DNA from: Burkholderiales bacterium
GTDB taxonomy: Bacteria > Pseudomonadota > Gammaproteobacteria > Burkholderiales > SG8-41
Reading direction: 5' to 3'
Assembly: GCA_030683105.1 (NCBI GenBank)
Contig: JAUXMZ010000012.1
Coordinates: 1-64,000 of the forward strand
Length of the DNA stretch: 64,000 bases
Position numbers and translations under genes: made by a program
Shown: in pieces, positions 10,042-18,102 of the stretch
How positions within the stretch are numbered: position 1 is the stretch's first letter
Layout: every line of letters starts with the position of its first letter
The notes under the pieces: generated by a model
Told to the model about the DNA's origin: nothing
The model's input: only the letters and a program-made list of their open reading frames with translations
Databases searched by the model: none

Positions 10042-10153
10042 CCACAGAGAGCACAGAGAACACAGAGAGAAACACAAAAATCATGGGAAAGCGCATATAG
10101 CTCTGTTTTTGATCTTATTTGTATTTTCTCTGTGCCCTCTGTGTTCTCTGTGG
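10042..10153. repeat. GCCACAGAG-type inverted repeat (family A, copy 1)
   Basis: The left arm starts GCCACAGAGAGCACAGAGAA at 10042 and the right arm, near 10128-10153, ends TGTTCTCTGTGGC, so the two ends pair almost fully with about 60 bases between them. The same design occurs at 19220-19350 inside the dsr operon. Here it fills the whole gap between the convergent thrC and nadC and may act as a bidirectional transcription barrier, but no U-run is seen. Confidence 0.75.
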
Positions 10154-10993
10154 CTATGAATCGGTTTCAAACCGCATCGACAGATCGACGGCACTGATGT
10201 CCTTGGTCAGGCTGCCGATCGAAATGCGATCGACGCCGGTTTCGGCAATCGCGCGCACGTTGTCCAGCGTTATGCCGCCCGAGGCTTCAAGCTCAGCCTG
10301 CCCGGCCGTGATTTTTACCGCCTCGCGCACCTGATCAGGGCTCATGTTGTCGAGCAGGATCATTTTCGCTCCGGCTGCGAGTGCTTCCCTGAGTTGATCC
10401 GGATTCTCGACTTCGATCTGTATCCATACGTTCCGGGGTGCGATGTTCTGCGCCTGTTTCAGTGCCGCCGCGACGCCGCCGGCGGCCGCGATGTGGTTTT
10501 CCTTGATCAGCATGCCATCGTAGAGACCGAGGCGGTGATTCGTGCCGCCGCCGGTTTTAACCGCGTATTTCTGCGCCAGCCTGAGCCCGGGCAGAGTCTT
10601 GCGGGTGTCGACTATCGCCGCGCGGGTGCCGGCAACCGCCTCGACATAACGCCGGGTGGTGGTCGCTACCGCGGACAGCAGTTGCAGGAAGTTGAGGGAG
10701 GTGCGTTCCGCAGTGAGCAGCGCGCGCGCCTTGCCCCGGATTTCGCAAATGCGGGTCTTGGCAGTAACGGCTTCCCCCTCGGCAACCAGCCACGAAATTG
10801 AGGCGGCTGAATCGAGTTTACGGACGCAGGCCTCGGCCCAGGCCTGTCCGCAGATCACGGCGGGTGAGCGACAGACGATGACGGCATGCGCATTCGCGCC
10901 GGCCGGGGTCAACAGCGCAGTCAGATCGCCGCTGCCGACATCTTCGGCCAGAGCGGCGCGCACATTGCGTTCTATTTCGGGTGCCCAATCCAT
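10154..10993 (-). CDS. nadC: nicotinate-nucleotide pyrophosphorylase (carboxylating)
   Basis: A 279-residue quinolinate phosphoribosyltransferase, which turns quinolinate and PRPP into nicotinate mononucleotide in de novo NAD synthesis. Diagnostic motifs are EDVGSGDLTA near the N-terminus, RTSLNFLQLLSAVATTT, DTRKTLPGLRLAQKYAV (substrate-binding Arg and Lys), GGTNHRLGLYDGMLIKENHI and the C-terminal ILLDNMSPDQ and EASGGITLDN phosphate-binding segments. Length and start are typical. It is convergent with thrC and separated from the dioxygenase gene upstream by a small hairpin repeat. Confidence 0.96.
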   Translation of the reverse strand: MDWAPEIERNVRAALAEDVGSGDLTALLTPAGANAHAVIVCRSPAVICGQAWAEACVRKLDSAASISWLVAEGEAVTAKTRICEIRGKARALLTAERTSLNFLQLLSAVATTTRRYVEAVAGTRAAIVDTRKTLPGLRLAQKYAVKTGGGTNHRLGLYDGMLIKENHIAAAGGVAAALKQAQNIAPRNVWIQIEVENPDQLREALAAGAKMILLDNMSPDQVREAVKITAGQAELEASGGITLDNVRAIAETGVDRISIGSLTKDISAVDLSMRFETDS

Positions 10994-11050
10994 AGACTTT
11001 ATTCTCTACGTTTGATGAGCGTTTCATAATGGATGACAACCAGAACGCTC

Positions 11051-11096
11051 AATCCCTCTCCCCAGCCCTCTCCCTCAGAGAGAGGGTGAGAACGGC
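11051..11096. repeat. CCCTCTCC-type hairpin repeat
   Basis: CCCTCTC (11066-11072) pairs with GAGAGGG (11080-11086), preceded by another CCCTCTCC copy. This wording is a common intergenic repeat in proteobacteria. It lies between the end of the dioxygenase gene and the start of nadC; no T-run follows on either strand, so a simple terminator is not supported. Confidence 0.5.
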
Positions 11097-11142
11097 ACTC
11101 ATACACTGTCGCGTAGGAGTGAAAGTTCAATAATCAGGGATT

Positions 11143-12039
11143 TTACATGTGATCGTAGTAGCGCGCACGGTAGAGCAGGCGTTCATCATCGCCGCTGCCG
11201 GCAAAGCCCGAGCGGTTGTGCAGCACATTGTTGCAAACGATGCCCATGCCCGCCTCCAGTCTGACGTGAAAGATATACGGCGTGTCGCTGGCCAGCAGCC
11301 TTTCCAGGAATTCCCGGGCGGCGAGTGTCTCCGGGTTTTGTTTCCACACGATGCTGCGGGTGCGCGCGGTATAGCGCATGTGCAGGGTGCCGCTTTCCGG
11401 ATCGACAGAGAATACCGGGCCGGTTTGCGCGGGTCGCGCTACACCATGTTCATCGATACGCTCCGGTATTGTCATGGCGTCAGTTTCCATCAGCGCCTGC
11501 ACGTAACGAGTATCCGCGTCGCGTAGCATGATGTAGGCGATTTCGTGGTCGAGCAGGGCATTGATGCCGCCAGACATGGCCGGCCGCACACAGTGCAGAA
11601 GCATTGCGCGGATCTGGCGCCTGGTCACATTGTAATAACCGTCGGTATGCCAGTTGAGCGGCCGGTTGCTGTATGGAATGTAGTCGAGGCGCGCTCCGCC
11701 GGCTGCCAGACTGAGTGCGGTGATGCCGTCATCATCGGCGAGCAGATTGCGGTCAAGATGCGTCAGACCAAGTTGCAGCCCAAGCTGCTTCGGGATGGCC
11801 TTGTCGGGATCGGCGCCGCAATCGCTGCGGTAGACCGCCACATTGGTGTTGCGGCAACGCTGCAATATCGCGTCGTGTTCCGCCTCTGTCAGGCAGCGTG
11901 GGTCGTGTACATCGACCACCAGGTCCTCGACGCGGGACGGGCAGCCCGACAACTTCTGCTCGCGCCATGCCAGGTAAGCGGCAGCGTTATCCAGACTGAA
12001 AGGACTGTCCGGCGCAGGTGTCGTGGCGGGTGAGCTCAC
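11143..12039 (-). CDS. TauD/TfdA-type Fe(II)/2-oxoglutarate-dependent dioxygenase-like protein
   Basis: A protein of about 298 residues. The facial-triad pattern is visible: NWHTDGYYN gives His131 and Asp133, NNVLHNRSGF gives the distal His274, and ERLLYRARYY supplies arginines for 2-oxoglutarate about 13-17 residues later. This is the TauD/TfdA layout, whose members often cleave sulfonates or other C-S/C-O bonds; the substrate here is unknown. The frame is open to 12120, but that would overlap the upstream gene by about 60 bases, so the GTG at 12039 is preferred with modest certainty. It is last in the minus-strand set running away from dsrA. Confidence 0.75.
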   Translation of the reverse strand: MSSPATTPAPDSPFSLDNAAAYLAWREQKLSGCPSRVEDLVVDVHDPRCLTEAEHDAILQRCRNTNVAVYRSDCGADPDKAIPKQLGLQLGLTHLDRNLLADDDGITALSLAAGGARLDYIPYSNRPLNWHTDGYYNVTRRQIRAMLLHCVRPAMSGGINALLDHEIAYIMLRDADTRYVQALMETDAMTIPERIDEHGVARPAQTGPVFSVDPESGTLHMRYTARTRSIVWKQNPETLAAREFLERLLASDTPYIFHVRLEAGMGIVCNNVLHNRSGFAGSGDDERLLYRARYYDHM

Positions 12040-12058
12040 CTCGAATCGCCCCGAGGCC

Positions 12059-12640
12059 TCATTCAGCAGCCGGTTGCTGTTGCGGCGCGTCCAGCAAATT
12101 GCGCATGCCCTTCTGCACATCCGCTACGGCTTCCGGGGCCTCGATCGCCATGATCTGGTCTATCACCCAGTGGCGGTCTTTTTGCACCATGGTTTCCATC
12201 ACGCGACTTCCCAGGTAGCGCAGGAAAGCGAAATCGGGTCCGTCAGCAGTGTATTTGAATTCGGCATAGTCGGAGGCAAGTTCGTTGAGCAGCGCAATGA
12301 AGCGTCCCTTATAGCTGCCTGCCTGCGGGCTGCCCAGCAGCTCGCTCTGATTGTCGTCCAGTATTTCGGCAACGCGGTTCGCAAGAGCAGTGGTGAATTC
12401 GTTGCGCTGCGCGGCATCCAGCTGCTGATAGGCGATGCGATCGGCTATCTGGATCAGGAATATCAGCAGTTCACTGAGGAATGCAAAATACTGTAGGCCG
12501 GGGTCGATGTCGTATTGTTCGGTCCGCATGCGCTTAAGTGCATTCTGGGCCAGGCGCCAGATGATGAATGCCATGACGCTGGCGACCTGCGGCATGCTCC
12601 TGGGCTTGCCGCCTTTATGCCAATGGCTCTTGATGCGCAC
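12059..12640 (-). CDS. conserved hypothetical protein in the dsr-divergent set
   Basis: A 193-residue, mostly helical, soluble protein that I do not recognise. It is rich in acidic residues and aromatic pairs, with a hydrophobic helix near residues 50-70 (FLSELLIFLIQIADRIAY) and a C-terminal QQQPAAE tail. The GTG start at 12640 follows an AAGGA ribosome site. It lies 44 bases after the double-TusA gene and 19 bases before the dioxygenase start, all in one direction, so cotranscription is likely. Its only functional hint is this company of sulfur-carrier genes beside dsrA. Confidence 0.7.
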   Translation of the reverse strand: MRIKSHWHKGGKPRSMPQVASVMAFIIWRLAQNALKRMRTEQYDIDPGLQYFAFLSELLIFLIQIADRIAYQQLDAAQRNEFTTALANRVAEILDDNQSELLGSPQAGSYKGRFIALLNELASDYAEFKYTADGPDFAFLRYLGSRVMETMVQKDRHWVIDQIMAIEAPEAVADVQKGMRNLLDAPQQQPAAE

Positions 12641-12684
12641 GTCGCGTCCTTGTACCTGATTGCAAGGCAGAAATCCCTGCGCGG

Positions 12685-13167
12685 CTATTTCCTGCGGAGG
12701 TAGAACACATACTCGCCGCGCGCGCTTTCGTGCATGCCGGCGAGTTCGAGCGCTTTGGTCCTGACCCAGGCGTTGATGTCGGCAGGTGCGCCTGGGCAGT
12801 TGCTGATCAGTTGCAGCACCTCCCCGGGCTGCATCGCATCGAGCAGCTTTTTCGCTTCAATTATCGGGCCCGGGCAGACCACCCCCCTGATGTCGAGCAC
12901 CGCGTTCGGCCGGGGATGCGGCGCGCCCTTTCCTTTCCGGACGTAATAACTGGTCTTGCCGTCACCCTGCCTGACTGTCGAGATGATTTGGTTGTCGGTG
13001 TATTTGACCCAGGCAAACAGATCATCGGACGTGCCCGGGCAATTGGAAATGAGCTGAAGCACCTGTCCCTGTTGCAGGTCGTCTATGACTTTCTTTGCAC
13101 CCAGGAGCGGGGCCGGGCATGACAGTCCGGTCATATCCAGGGTAACCGTCGAAGTCGGTGTCACCAT
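12685..13167 (-). CDS. fused double TusA sulfur-carrier protein
   Basis: 160 residues made of two tandem TusA domains. Domain 1 (about 7-78) has LDMTGLSCPAP with Cys17; domain 2 (about 88-160) has LDIRGVVCPGP with Cys98. Each also carries an LQLISNCPG segment with a second cysteine (Cys43 and Cys123). TusA proteins bind sulfane sulfur as persulfide on the CPxP cysteine and pass it to DsrE-type partners, so this fusion could carry two sulfurs or relay between its own halves. The two domains resemble each other closely, which points to an internal duplication. It sits in the minus-strand set beside dsrA. Confidence 0.88.
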   Translation of the reverse strand: MVTPTSTVTLDMTGLSCPAPLLGAKKVIDDLQQGQVLQLISNCPGTSDDLFAWVKYTDNQIISTVRQGDGKTSYYVRKGKGAPHPRPNAVLDIRGVVCPGPIIEAKKLLDAMQPGEVLQLISNCPGAPADINAWVRTKALELAGMHESARGEYVFYLRRK

Positions 13168-13199
13168 AAAGCCTCCCTAAGAGCGCATATCAAAAAGAC

Positions 13200-13380
13200 T
13201 AAAACCGATGTAACCGCCGATGCACGCCGATGAACGCCGATCAAACCAAAGTCAATATCTTTTGCCGCCAGTGATAAATAATTTACAATAAAAACAACTT
13301 GTTATGTAATTTCTCTGTGTAATTCTAACTTTGAATTTTAGATTTTTATCGGCGTTTATCGGCGGCTAATTATTTTGATT
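13200..13380. repeat. CGCCGATGAACG-type inverted repeat (family B, copy 1)
   Basis: ACCGCCGATGCACGCCGAT (from about 13210, repeated as GAACGCCGAT) is mirrored by TTATCGGCGTTTATCGGCGG near 13350-13370, with an AT-rich centre. A related arrangement lies at 24147-24326 between dsrO and dsrP. It splits the minus-strand set between the Cas6-like gene and the double-TusA gene. Confidence 0.65.
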
Positions 13381-13408
13381 TTGATACAGCTCTAAACAAG
13401 TTGGGATT

Positions 13409-14002
13409 TCATGCCGCGACTGCGGCTATCGACTTGTGCGGGACTAAGATGCCGCACCCCAGTTTGCGGTGATTGCCCACGCCGGTTTGCTGCAGCAGCA
13501 CGGACTGCTCGGCCCCAAGACCGTGCAGCATCAGGCTGTAGCCATGGATCACGGCTTGATCTGCCCGCAGCGCGCGCTGCTTGCCGCACATGAACTTGCA
13601 TTCTACGTTTATCAACGCCAGTTGAGCGGCGATATCGTCAAGAAAGTCCAGTTCGTCGTCGTTGCCGGTGCAAACCAGGTTCGAATACAGCGTGGCGAAC
13701 GCCTGCAACGGACGCTGCCGGGCGCTGCCGATTTTCAGCATATGTCCGTCCAGGTCGAACTGCCTTCCGCTCAGGCCTAGCGCATCCGTCAGCCGCGTCT
13801 CCGGCAGGCGCAGCACCAGGTTTGCGCGATGCGTCAAAAGCAGCATGTCGTCGGTCGCCGGCACGCCGCGGATCGTGTGAATTCCGGCGTGCGCCTCGGC
13901 ATCCAGCCAGGGCAGGCACATCCGCAGCTCGCGCCACAGCATAAAGCCGTGATCACGCGGAATGCTGTGGCCCGAAATACTGAAAACTATATCCACTGTC
14001 AT
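13409..14002 (-). CDS. stand-alone Cas6/Cmx6-like (type I-MYXAN) RAMP protein
   Basis: A 197-residue protein whose pattern fits, from memory, the Cas6/Cmx6 family: N-terminal DIVFSISGHSIPRDHGF, an early IHTIRGVP segment, HRANLVLRLP, LSGRQFDLDGH, a late GYSLMLHGLGAEQSVLLQ and the C-terminal glycine-rich loop GVGNHRKLGCG (residues 174-184) followed by ILVPHK. Cas6 proteins cut CRISPR repeat RNA using this fold. No CRISPR array, other cas gene or repeat-spacer pattern is visible in the window. Instead the gene lies between a small protein and the TusA fusion, next to dsrA. It may bind or process some other RNA; that is inference. Confidence 0.72.
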   Translation of the reverse strand: MTVDIVFSISGHSIPRDHGFMLWRELRMCLPWLDAEAHAGIHTIRGVPATDDMLLLTHRANLVLRLPETRLTDALGLSGRQFDLDGHMLKIGSARQRPLQAFATLYSNLVCTGNDDELDFLDDIAAQLALINVECKFMCGKQRALRADQAVIHGYSLMLHGLGAEQSVLLQQTGVGNHRKLGCGILVPHKSIAAVAA

Positions 14003-14040
14003 GGGATAGCGTAAGCACGTGCGTGAGATAGACAGGCCGG

Positions 14041-14268
14041 TTATGGCTGGTCAGCAGTCGGGGATTGTTGTTGTGCCCACTGCAGCAGCACCTGTCCCCA
14101 GCGGGTAGCCGTATCGGCGTCGATCTCGAAGACCGTGAATCTGCTGCGTTCGCGAATGCGGATCCGCAGCATGCTCATGCCGCCAGACTCGTGTGAGACT
14201 TGCTGCAGTTCGATTTCCTGTCCGCCGATCGGGGCTTTGAACCGGTCGAGGCTGGTGATCTGATTCAT
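14041..14268 (-). CDS. small hypothetical protein beside dsrA
   Basis: A 75-residue protein beginning MNQITSLDRFKAP. The frame is open to 14340, but GGAGTG sits 9 bases before the ATG at 14268, and the longer form has no ribosome site, so the short form is chosen. Alternating hydrophobic stretches (MLRIRIRERSRFTVFEID) suggest a small beta-sheet protein, and WGQVLLQWAQQQ a final helix. No cysteine is present. It is the first gene of the set divergent from dsrA, 38 bases before the Cas6-like gene. Function unknown. Confidence 0.65.
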   Translation of the reverse strand: MNQITSLDRFKAPIGGQEIELQQVSHESGGMSMLRIRIRERSRFTVFEIDADTATRWGQVLLQWAQQQSPTADQP

Positions 14269-14566
14269 GTCTTGCACTCCGCTGAATGCGGGATAGCACC
14301 GGTCGGGAACGAATTGCGCTGACTGGCGCGCTTGCATCATGGGTTAGGTTACCTCGTTTTCTCCACGCGCGGGTAAGACGCTTTGCGGCATTAGCCAAAG
14401 GGGTGGGGTGGGCATACCCCAAAAGGGGAAGCCGGCATGCCAAAGAGGATGATAGCGCCGCAAAAATAAGCGCCTGTAATATCAGGCATCGATCTGCGGT
14501 TTAAGCTGCCTGCAAACCGGGCGGCCAAATCAGCGGGCGCCCAGGCTTTGCGCGAGAGGAGGAAAT
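14269..14566. promoter_or_regulatory. divergent control region of the dsr operon
   Basis: 298 bases between the small minus-strand gene and dsrA. It holds a GC-rich block near 14400-14440 with ACCCC-AAAA-GGGG able to pair, and a short inverted repeat GCCTG (14472-14476) with CAGGC (14483-14487) about 80 bases before dsrA. A strong ribosome site AGAGGAGGAAAT precedes the dsrA ATG at 14567. The two hairpins are candidate operators; the regulator is not identified. Confidence 0.5.
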
Positions 14567-15847
14567 ATGGCGAAGAAAGCGTACGAGACCCCGATGCTGG
14601 ACCAGCTGGAAAGCGGCCCCTGGCCAAGCTTTGTGACTGGACTGAAACGACTCGCCAACGACAAGGACTATATGGTTGACCTGATGGGTCAGCTCGAGCA
14701 TTCCTATAAGACGCGCAAGGGCTACTGGAAAGGAGGTACCGTCGGCGTCTACGGTTACGGCGGCGGCATCATCCCGCGTTTCTCTGAAGTGGCCAGTATG
14801 TTCCCGGAGTCGTCCGAATTTCATACCCTGCGGGTGATGCCGCCGGCGGGCATGCATTACAACACTGACGTCCTGCGCAAAATGTGCGATATCTGGGAAG
14901 AGCACGGCTCGGGCCTGATCGCGTTTCATGGTCAGTCGGGCGATATCATGTTCCAGGGCTGTTCCACCGAGAACGTGCAGAAGGCGTTTGACGCGTTCAA
15001 CGAGCTCGGTTTCGATCTCGGGGGCGCCGGGCCCGCGGTGCGCACCGCGATGTCATGCGTAGGTGCTGCGCGCTGCGAGCAGTCGTGCTTCGACGAGGCC
15101 GCGGCACACCGCACGGTGATCAACTCTTTTCTCGATGACATCCATCGCCCCGCGCTGCCCTACAAGTTCAAGTTCAAGTTTTCGGGCTGCTCCAACGATT
15201 GCATGAATTCGATTCAGCGCTCCGACATGGCGGTGATCGGCACCTGGCGCGACAACATTCGCACCGACGAGGCGCTGGCCAGAAAATGGTTCGACAAGCA
15301 CGGGTTAAACGAGCTGGTGAACGACGTAATCAGCCGCTGCCCGACCAAGGCGATCGCGCTCAAGGACACCAAGACGCTGCGCAAGCATGAGAAGGTTTCG
15401 AACGTTGCGCTAAACGACACCCAGTCGCTGGAGATCGACAATCGTGACTGCGTGCGCTGCATGCACTGCATCAACGTCATGACCGGTGCGCTCGCTGCCG
15501 GCAAGGACAAGGGCGCGACCATCCTGATCGGCGGCAAACGCACACTCAAGATCGGTGACCTGATGGGCACGCTGGTGGTGCCGTTTATAAAGCTGGAAAC
15601 CGACGAGGACCGCGAAAAGCTGGTGGACCTCGCCAAGCGCATCGTCGACTTCTTTGCCGAGAACGCGCTTGAACACGAGCGCACCGGCGAGATGATAGAG
15701 CGCATCGGCCTGGTCAACTTCCTCGAGGGTGTCGGCATCGACATCGATCCCAACATGGTGTCGAGCCCGCGCACCAACCCCTACGTGCGCACCGACGGCT
15801 GGGACGAGGAAGTGGCGAAAATCAAAGCGAAGCAGGCGGCGGCCTGA
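14567..15847 (+). CDS. dsrA: reverse dissimilatory sulfite reductase, alpha subunit
   Basis: A 426-residue DsrA, the catalytic-complex subunit that with DsrB oxidises DsrC-bound sulfur to sulfite in the cytoplasm. Siroheme-[4Fe-4S] ligands are visible in CVGAARCEQSC and SGCSNDC, and the inserted ferredoxin domain uses CPTKAI and CVRCMHCINVM. The sequence type and operon content (dsrEFH, dsrL, no dsrD) indicate the oxidative direction. A strong AGGAGG site sits before the ATG. It heads a plus-strand operon that runs to about 31.1 kb. Confidence 0.98.
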   Translation: MAKKAYETPMLDQLESGPWPSFVTGLKRLANDKDYMVDLMGQLEHSYKTRKGYWKGGTVGVYGYGGGIIPRFSEVASMFPESSEFHTLRVMPPAGMHYNTDVLRKMCDIWEEHGSGLIAFHGQSGDIMFQGCSTENVQKAFDAFNELGFDLGGAGPAVRTAMSCVGAARCEQSCFDEAAAHRTVINSFLDDIHRPALPYKFKFKFSGCSNDCMNSIQRSDMAVIGTWRDNIRTDEALARKWFDKHGLNELVNDVISRCPTKAIALKDTKTLRKHEKVSNVALNDTQSLEIDNRDCVRCMHCINVMTGALAAGKDKGATILIGGKRTLKIGDLMGTLVVPFIKLETDEDREKLVDLAKRIVDFFAENALEHERTGEMIERIGLVNFLEGVGIDIDPNMVSSPRTNPYVRTDGWDEEVAKIKAKQAAA

Positions 15848-15890
15848 TGTCGTGCCTGCGGCTTAATTCTGAACGAGTAGGAGACCGGCT

Positions 15891-16961
15891 ATGAGTCAAA
15901 TGCGCGCAGCGATCGAAAGCGGGGTTCCGGACAACAAGCAGTTCCTGCACCCGCTGATGCTGAAAAACTATGGCAACTGGAAATATCACGACCGGCCGCG
16001 TCCCGGCGTGCTGCACCACGTTGCCCACGGCGGCGACGAGATCTGGACGGTGCGCGCCGGCACGCAGCGCCAGATGGACGTCTACACCGTTCGCACGCTG
16101 TGCGACATTGCCGATAAATTCGCCGATGGCCACGTGCGCTTCACCATCCGCAGCAACATCGAGTTCATGGTGGCGGATCAGAACAAGGTCGCGCCGCTGA
16201 TCGGGGCGTTGCAGAAAAGTGGTTTTCCGGTGGGCGGCACGGGTAACTCCGTATCCTCGATCGCGCATACACAGGGCTGGCTGCATTGCGACATCCCCGG
16301 CACCGATGCCTCGGGCGCGGTGAAGGCGTTGATGGACGAGCTTTACGAGGAATTCATCAAGGAAGAGATGCCGAACCGCGTGCATCTGTCCACTTCGTGC
16401 TGCTCGATAAATTGCGGCGGCCAGGCCGACATCGCAATCATCATGCAGCACACCAAGCCGCCCAAGATCAATCACGACCTTGTCGCCAATGTGTGCGAAC
16501 GGCCATCGGTGGTGGCGCGCTGTCCGGTGGCGGCGATCCGTCCGGCGCTGGTCAATGGCAAGCCGTCGCTGGAAGTGGACGAGAAGAAGTGCATTTGCTG
16601 CGGCGCCTGTTATCCACCGTGCCCGCCGATGCAGATCAACGATCCGGAGCATTCCAAGCTCGCGATCTGGGTGGGCGGTAAAAACTCCAACGCGCGCGCC
16701 AAGCCCACTTTCATGAAGATGGTGGCCTCCGGTCTGCCGAACAACCCGCCGCGCTGGCCTGAAGTATCTGAAGTAGTAAAGAAAATCCTTTATACCTATA
16801 AGGAAGACGCCAAACCGTGGGAGCGCATCGCCGACTGGATAGACCGCATCGGCTGGCCGCGTTTCTTCGAGAAAACGGAACTGCCGTTTACCAAGTACCT
16901 GATCGACGACTGGCGCGGTTCTCGGGCGAACCTGAACGCCTCGACCCACATCCGCTTCTGA
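15891..16961 (+). CDS. dsrB: reverse dissimilatory sulfite reductase, beta subunit
   Basis: A 356-residue DsrB, partner of DsrA in the alpha2-beta2 enzyme; this subunit normally carries the active siroheme. Fe-S/siroheme ligands appear in STSCCSINCGGQADIA and the ferredoxin domain in CICCGACYPPCPPMQ plus CPVAAIRPA. It begins 43 bases after dsrA behind a GTAGGAGA ribosome site. Length and motif order are typical for oxidative DsrB. Confidence 0.98.
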   Translation: MSQMRAAIESGVPDNKQFLHPLMLKNYGNWKYHDRPRPGVLHHVAHGGDEIWTVRAGTQRQMDVYTVRTLCDIADKFADGHVRFTIRSNIEFMVADQNKVAPLIGALQKSGFPVGGTGNSVSSIAHTQGWLHCDIPGTDASGAVKALMDELYEEFIKEEMPNRVHLSTSCCSINCGGQADIAIIMQHTKPPKINHDLVANVCERPSVVARCPVAAIRPALVNGKPSLEVDEKKCICCGACYPPCPPMQINDPEHSKLAIWVGGKNSNARAKPTFMKMVASGLPNNPPRWPEVSEVVKKILYTYKEDAKPWERIADWIDRIGWPRFFEKTELPFTKYLIDDWRGSRANLNASTHIRF

Positions 16962-16980
16962 TTCGGCTGCGGAGCTGACA

Positions 16981-17340
16981 GTGAAGTTCGGACTCATGGT
17001 GAGCGAAGGCCCCTACACCCATCAGGCGTCGGATACCGCTTTCAAATTCGCGGCTGCGGCGCTGGAAAAAGGTCATCAGATCGATCGCATATTTTTTTAC
17101 CACGACGGGGTCAACAACGCCACGCGGCTGACCGAACCGCCGCAGGATGATCGCCATATCGTGAACCGCTGGTCGGCACTCGCCGAGCAGCACGGCATCG
17201 ATCTGGTGGTGTGCGTTGCGGCCGCGCTGCGCCGCGGCATCAAGGATGAGATTCTGCCCAAGGGCTTTCGCATCTCGGGCCTGGGGCAACTGGTGGAAAC
17301 GGGCATACAGTCGGATCGCCTGGTGGTGTTCGGTGACTGA
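16981..17340 (+). CDS. dsrE: DsrE sulfurtransferase subunit
   Basis: A 119-residue DsrE, part of the DsrE2F2H2 hexamer that receives sulfane sulfur from TusA and hands it to DsrC. The reactive cysteine of the family falls at Cys78 (IDLVVCVAAALRRG), the same position as in well-studied homologues. The start is GTG, preceded by GGAGC. It follows dsrB by 19 bases. Confidence 0.96.
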   Translation: MKFGLMVSEGPYTHQASDTAFKFAAAALEKGHQIDRIFFYHDGVNNATRLTEPPQDDRHIVNRWSALAEQHGIDLVVCVAAALRRGIKDEILPKGFRISGLGQLVETGIQSDRLVVFGD

Positions 17341-17352
17341 CGGGAGAGTGAC

Positions 17353-17760
17353 ATGAACGAATCGGCGGGCGGTGTCGACCTGCAGGAAGAAACCTCCGGC
17401 ACGGTCAAGAAGTTCATGTTTGTGAACCGCAAAGCGCCCTATGGCACGGTGTATGCATTAGAAGGGCTGGAGGTGGTGCTGATCAGCGCGGCATTCGATC
17501 AGGATGTCAGCATGGTATTCATCGATGACGGCGTCTACGAGCTGGTCAAGGGCCAGAACACCAAGGCGATCGGCATGAAGAACTTTTCGCCGACCTACCG
17601 CGCGCTCGAGGGCTACGACATCGAGAAGCTCTACGTGGATGAGGAATCGCTCGCGGCGCGCGGCCTGACCACGGAAAAACTTCTTGTGCCGGTGGAGGTG
17701 CTGAACACGGCACAAATGGCCGAATTGATGGACCAACAGGACGTCGTCATCAGCTTCTAA
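17353..17760 (+). CDS. dsrF: DsrF sulfurtransferase subunit
   Basis: A 135-residue DsrF, the structural DsrE-like partner in the DsrEFH complex. After a hydrophilic N-terminal lead of about 18 residues the DsrE-like fold begins KKFMFVNRKAPYGTVYALEGLEV; the frame contains no cysteine, as expected for the non-catalytic subunit. GGGAGAG precedes the ATG, 12 bases after dsrE. Confidence 0.95.
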   Translation: MNESAGGVDLQEETSGTVKKFMFVNRKAPYGTVYALEGLEVVLISAAFDQDVSMVFIDDGVYELVKGQNTKAIGMKNFSPTYRALEGYDIEKLYVDEESLAARGLTTEKLLVPVEVLNTAQMAELMDQQDVVISF

Positions 17761-17767
17761 GGACCGT

Positions 17768-18067
17768 ATGCTGCATATCGTGAACAAATCCCCGTTTGAG
17801 AGGAACGCCCTGGAGAGCTGCCTGCGCTTCGGCAGGGACGGCAGCGCGGTTCTGCTGATCGAGGACGGCGTTTACGCAGCGACGCGCGGCAACGCCGTGG
17901 AGCTGAAAATCCGGGAGGCAATGGGTCGTCTGAAGGTGTATGCACTGCAACCGGATCTGGAGGCGAGAGGCATGCAGGATGCGGTGATAGACGGCGTCAA
18001 TCTGGTTGACTACGGCGGTTTCGTCGACCTGGTGGCGGAACACAAAGCCGCGCAGTCGTGGCTGTAG
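17768..18067 (+). CDS. dsrH: DsrH sulfurtransferase subunit
   Basis: A 99-residue DsrH (TusB-like), third subunit of the DsrEFH complex. The start MLHIVNKSPFERNALESCL is diagnostic, and its single cysteine (Cys18) matches the conserved DsrH cysteine. It starts 7 bases after dsrF. Confidence 0.95.
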   Translation: MLHIVNKSPFERNALESCLRFGRDGSAVLLIEDGVYAATRGNAVELKIREAMGRLKVYALQPDLEARGMQDAVIDGVNLVDYGGFVDLVAEHKAAQSWL

Positions 18068-18102
18068 CCGAGAAACATTATTTTTAAGCGAGGAGACAGG
18101 AA

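Noticed and set aside
13200..13380. Possible CRISPR array next to the Cas6-like gene
   Set aside because: The repeated CGCCGAT units are irregular, only a few bases apart, and form one inverted repeat; there are no regularly spaced repeats and spacers.
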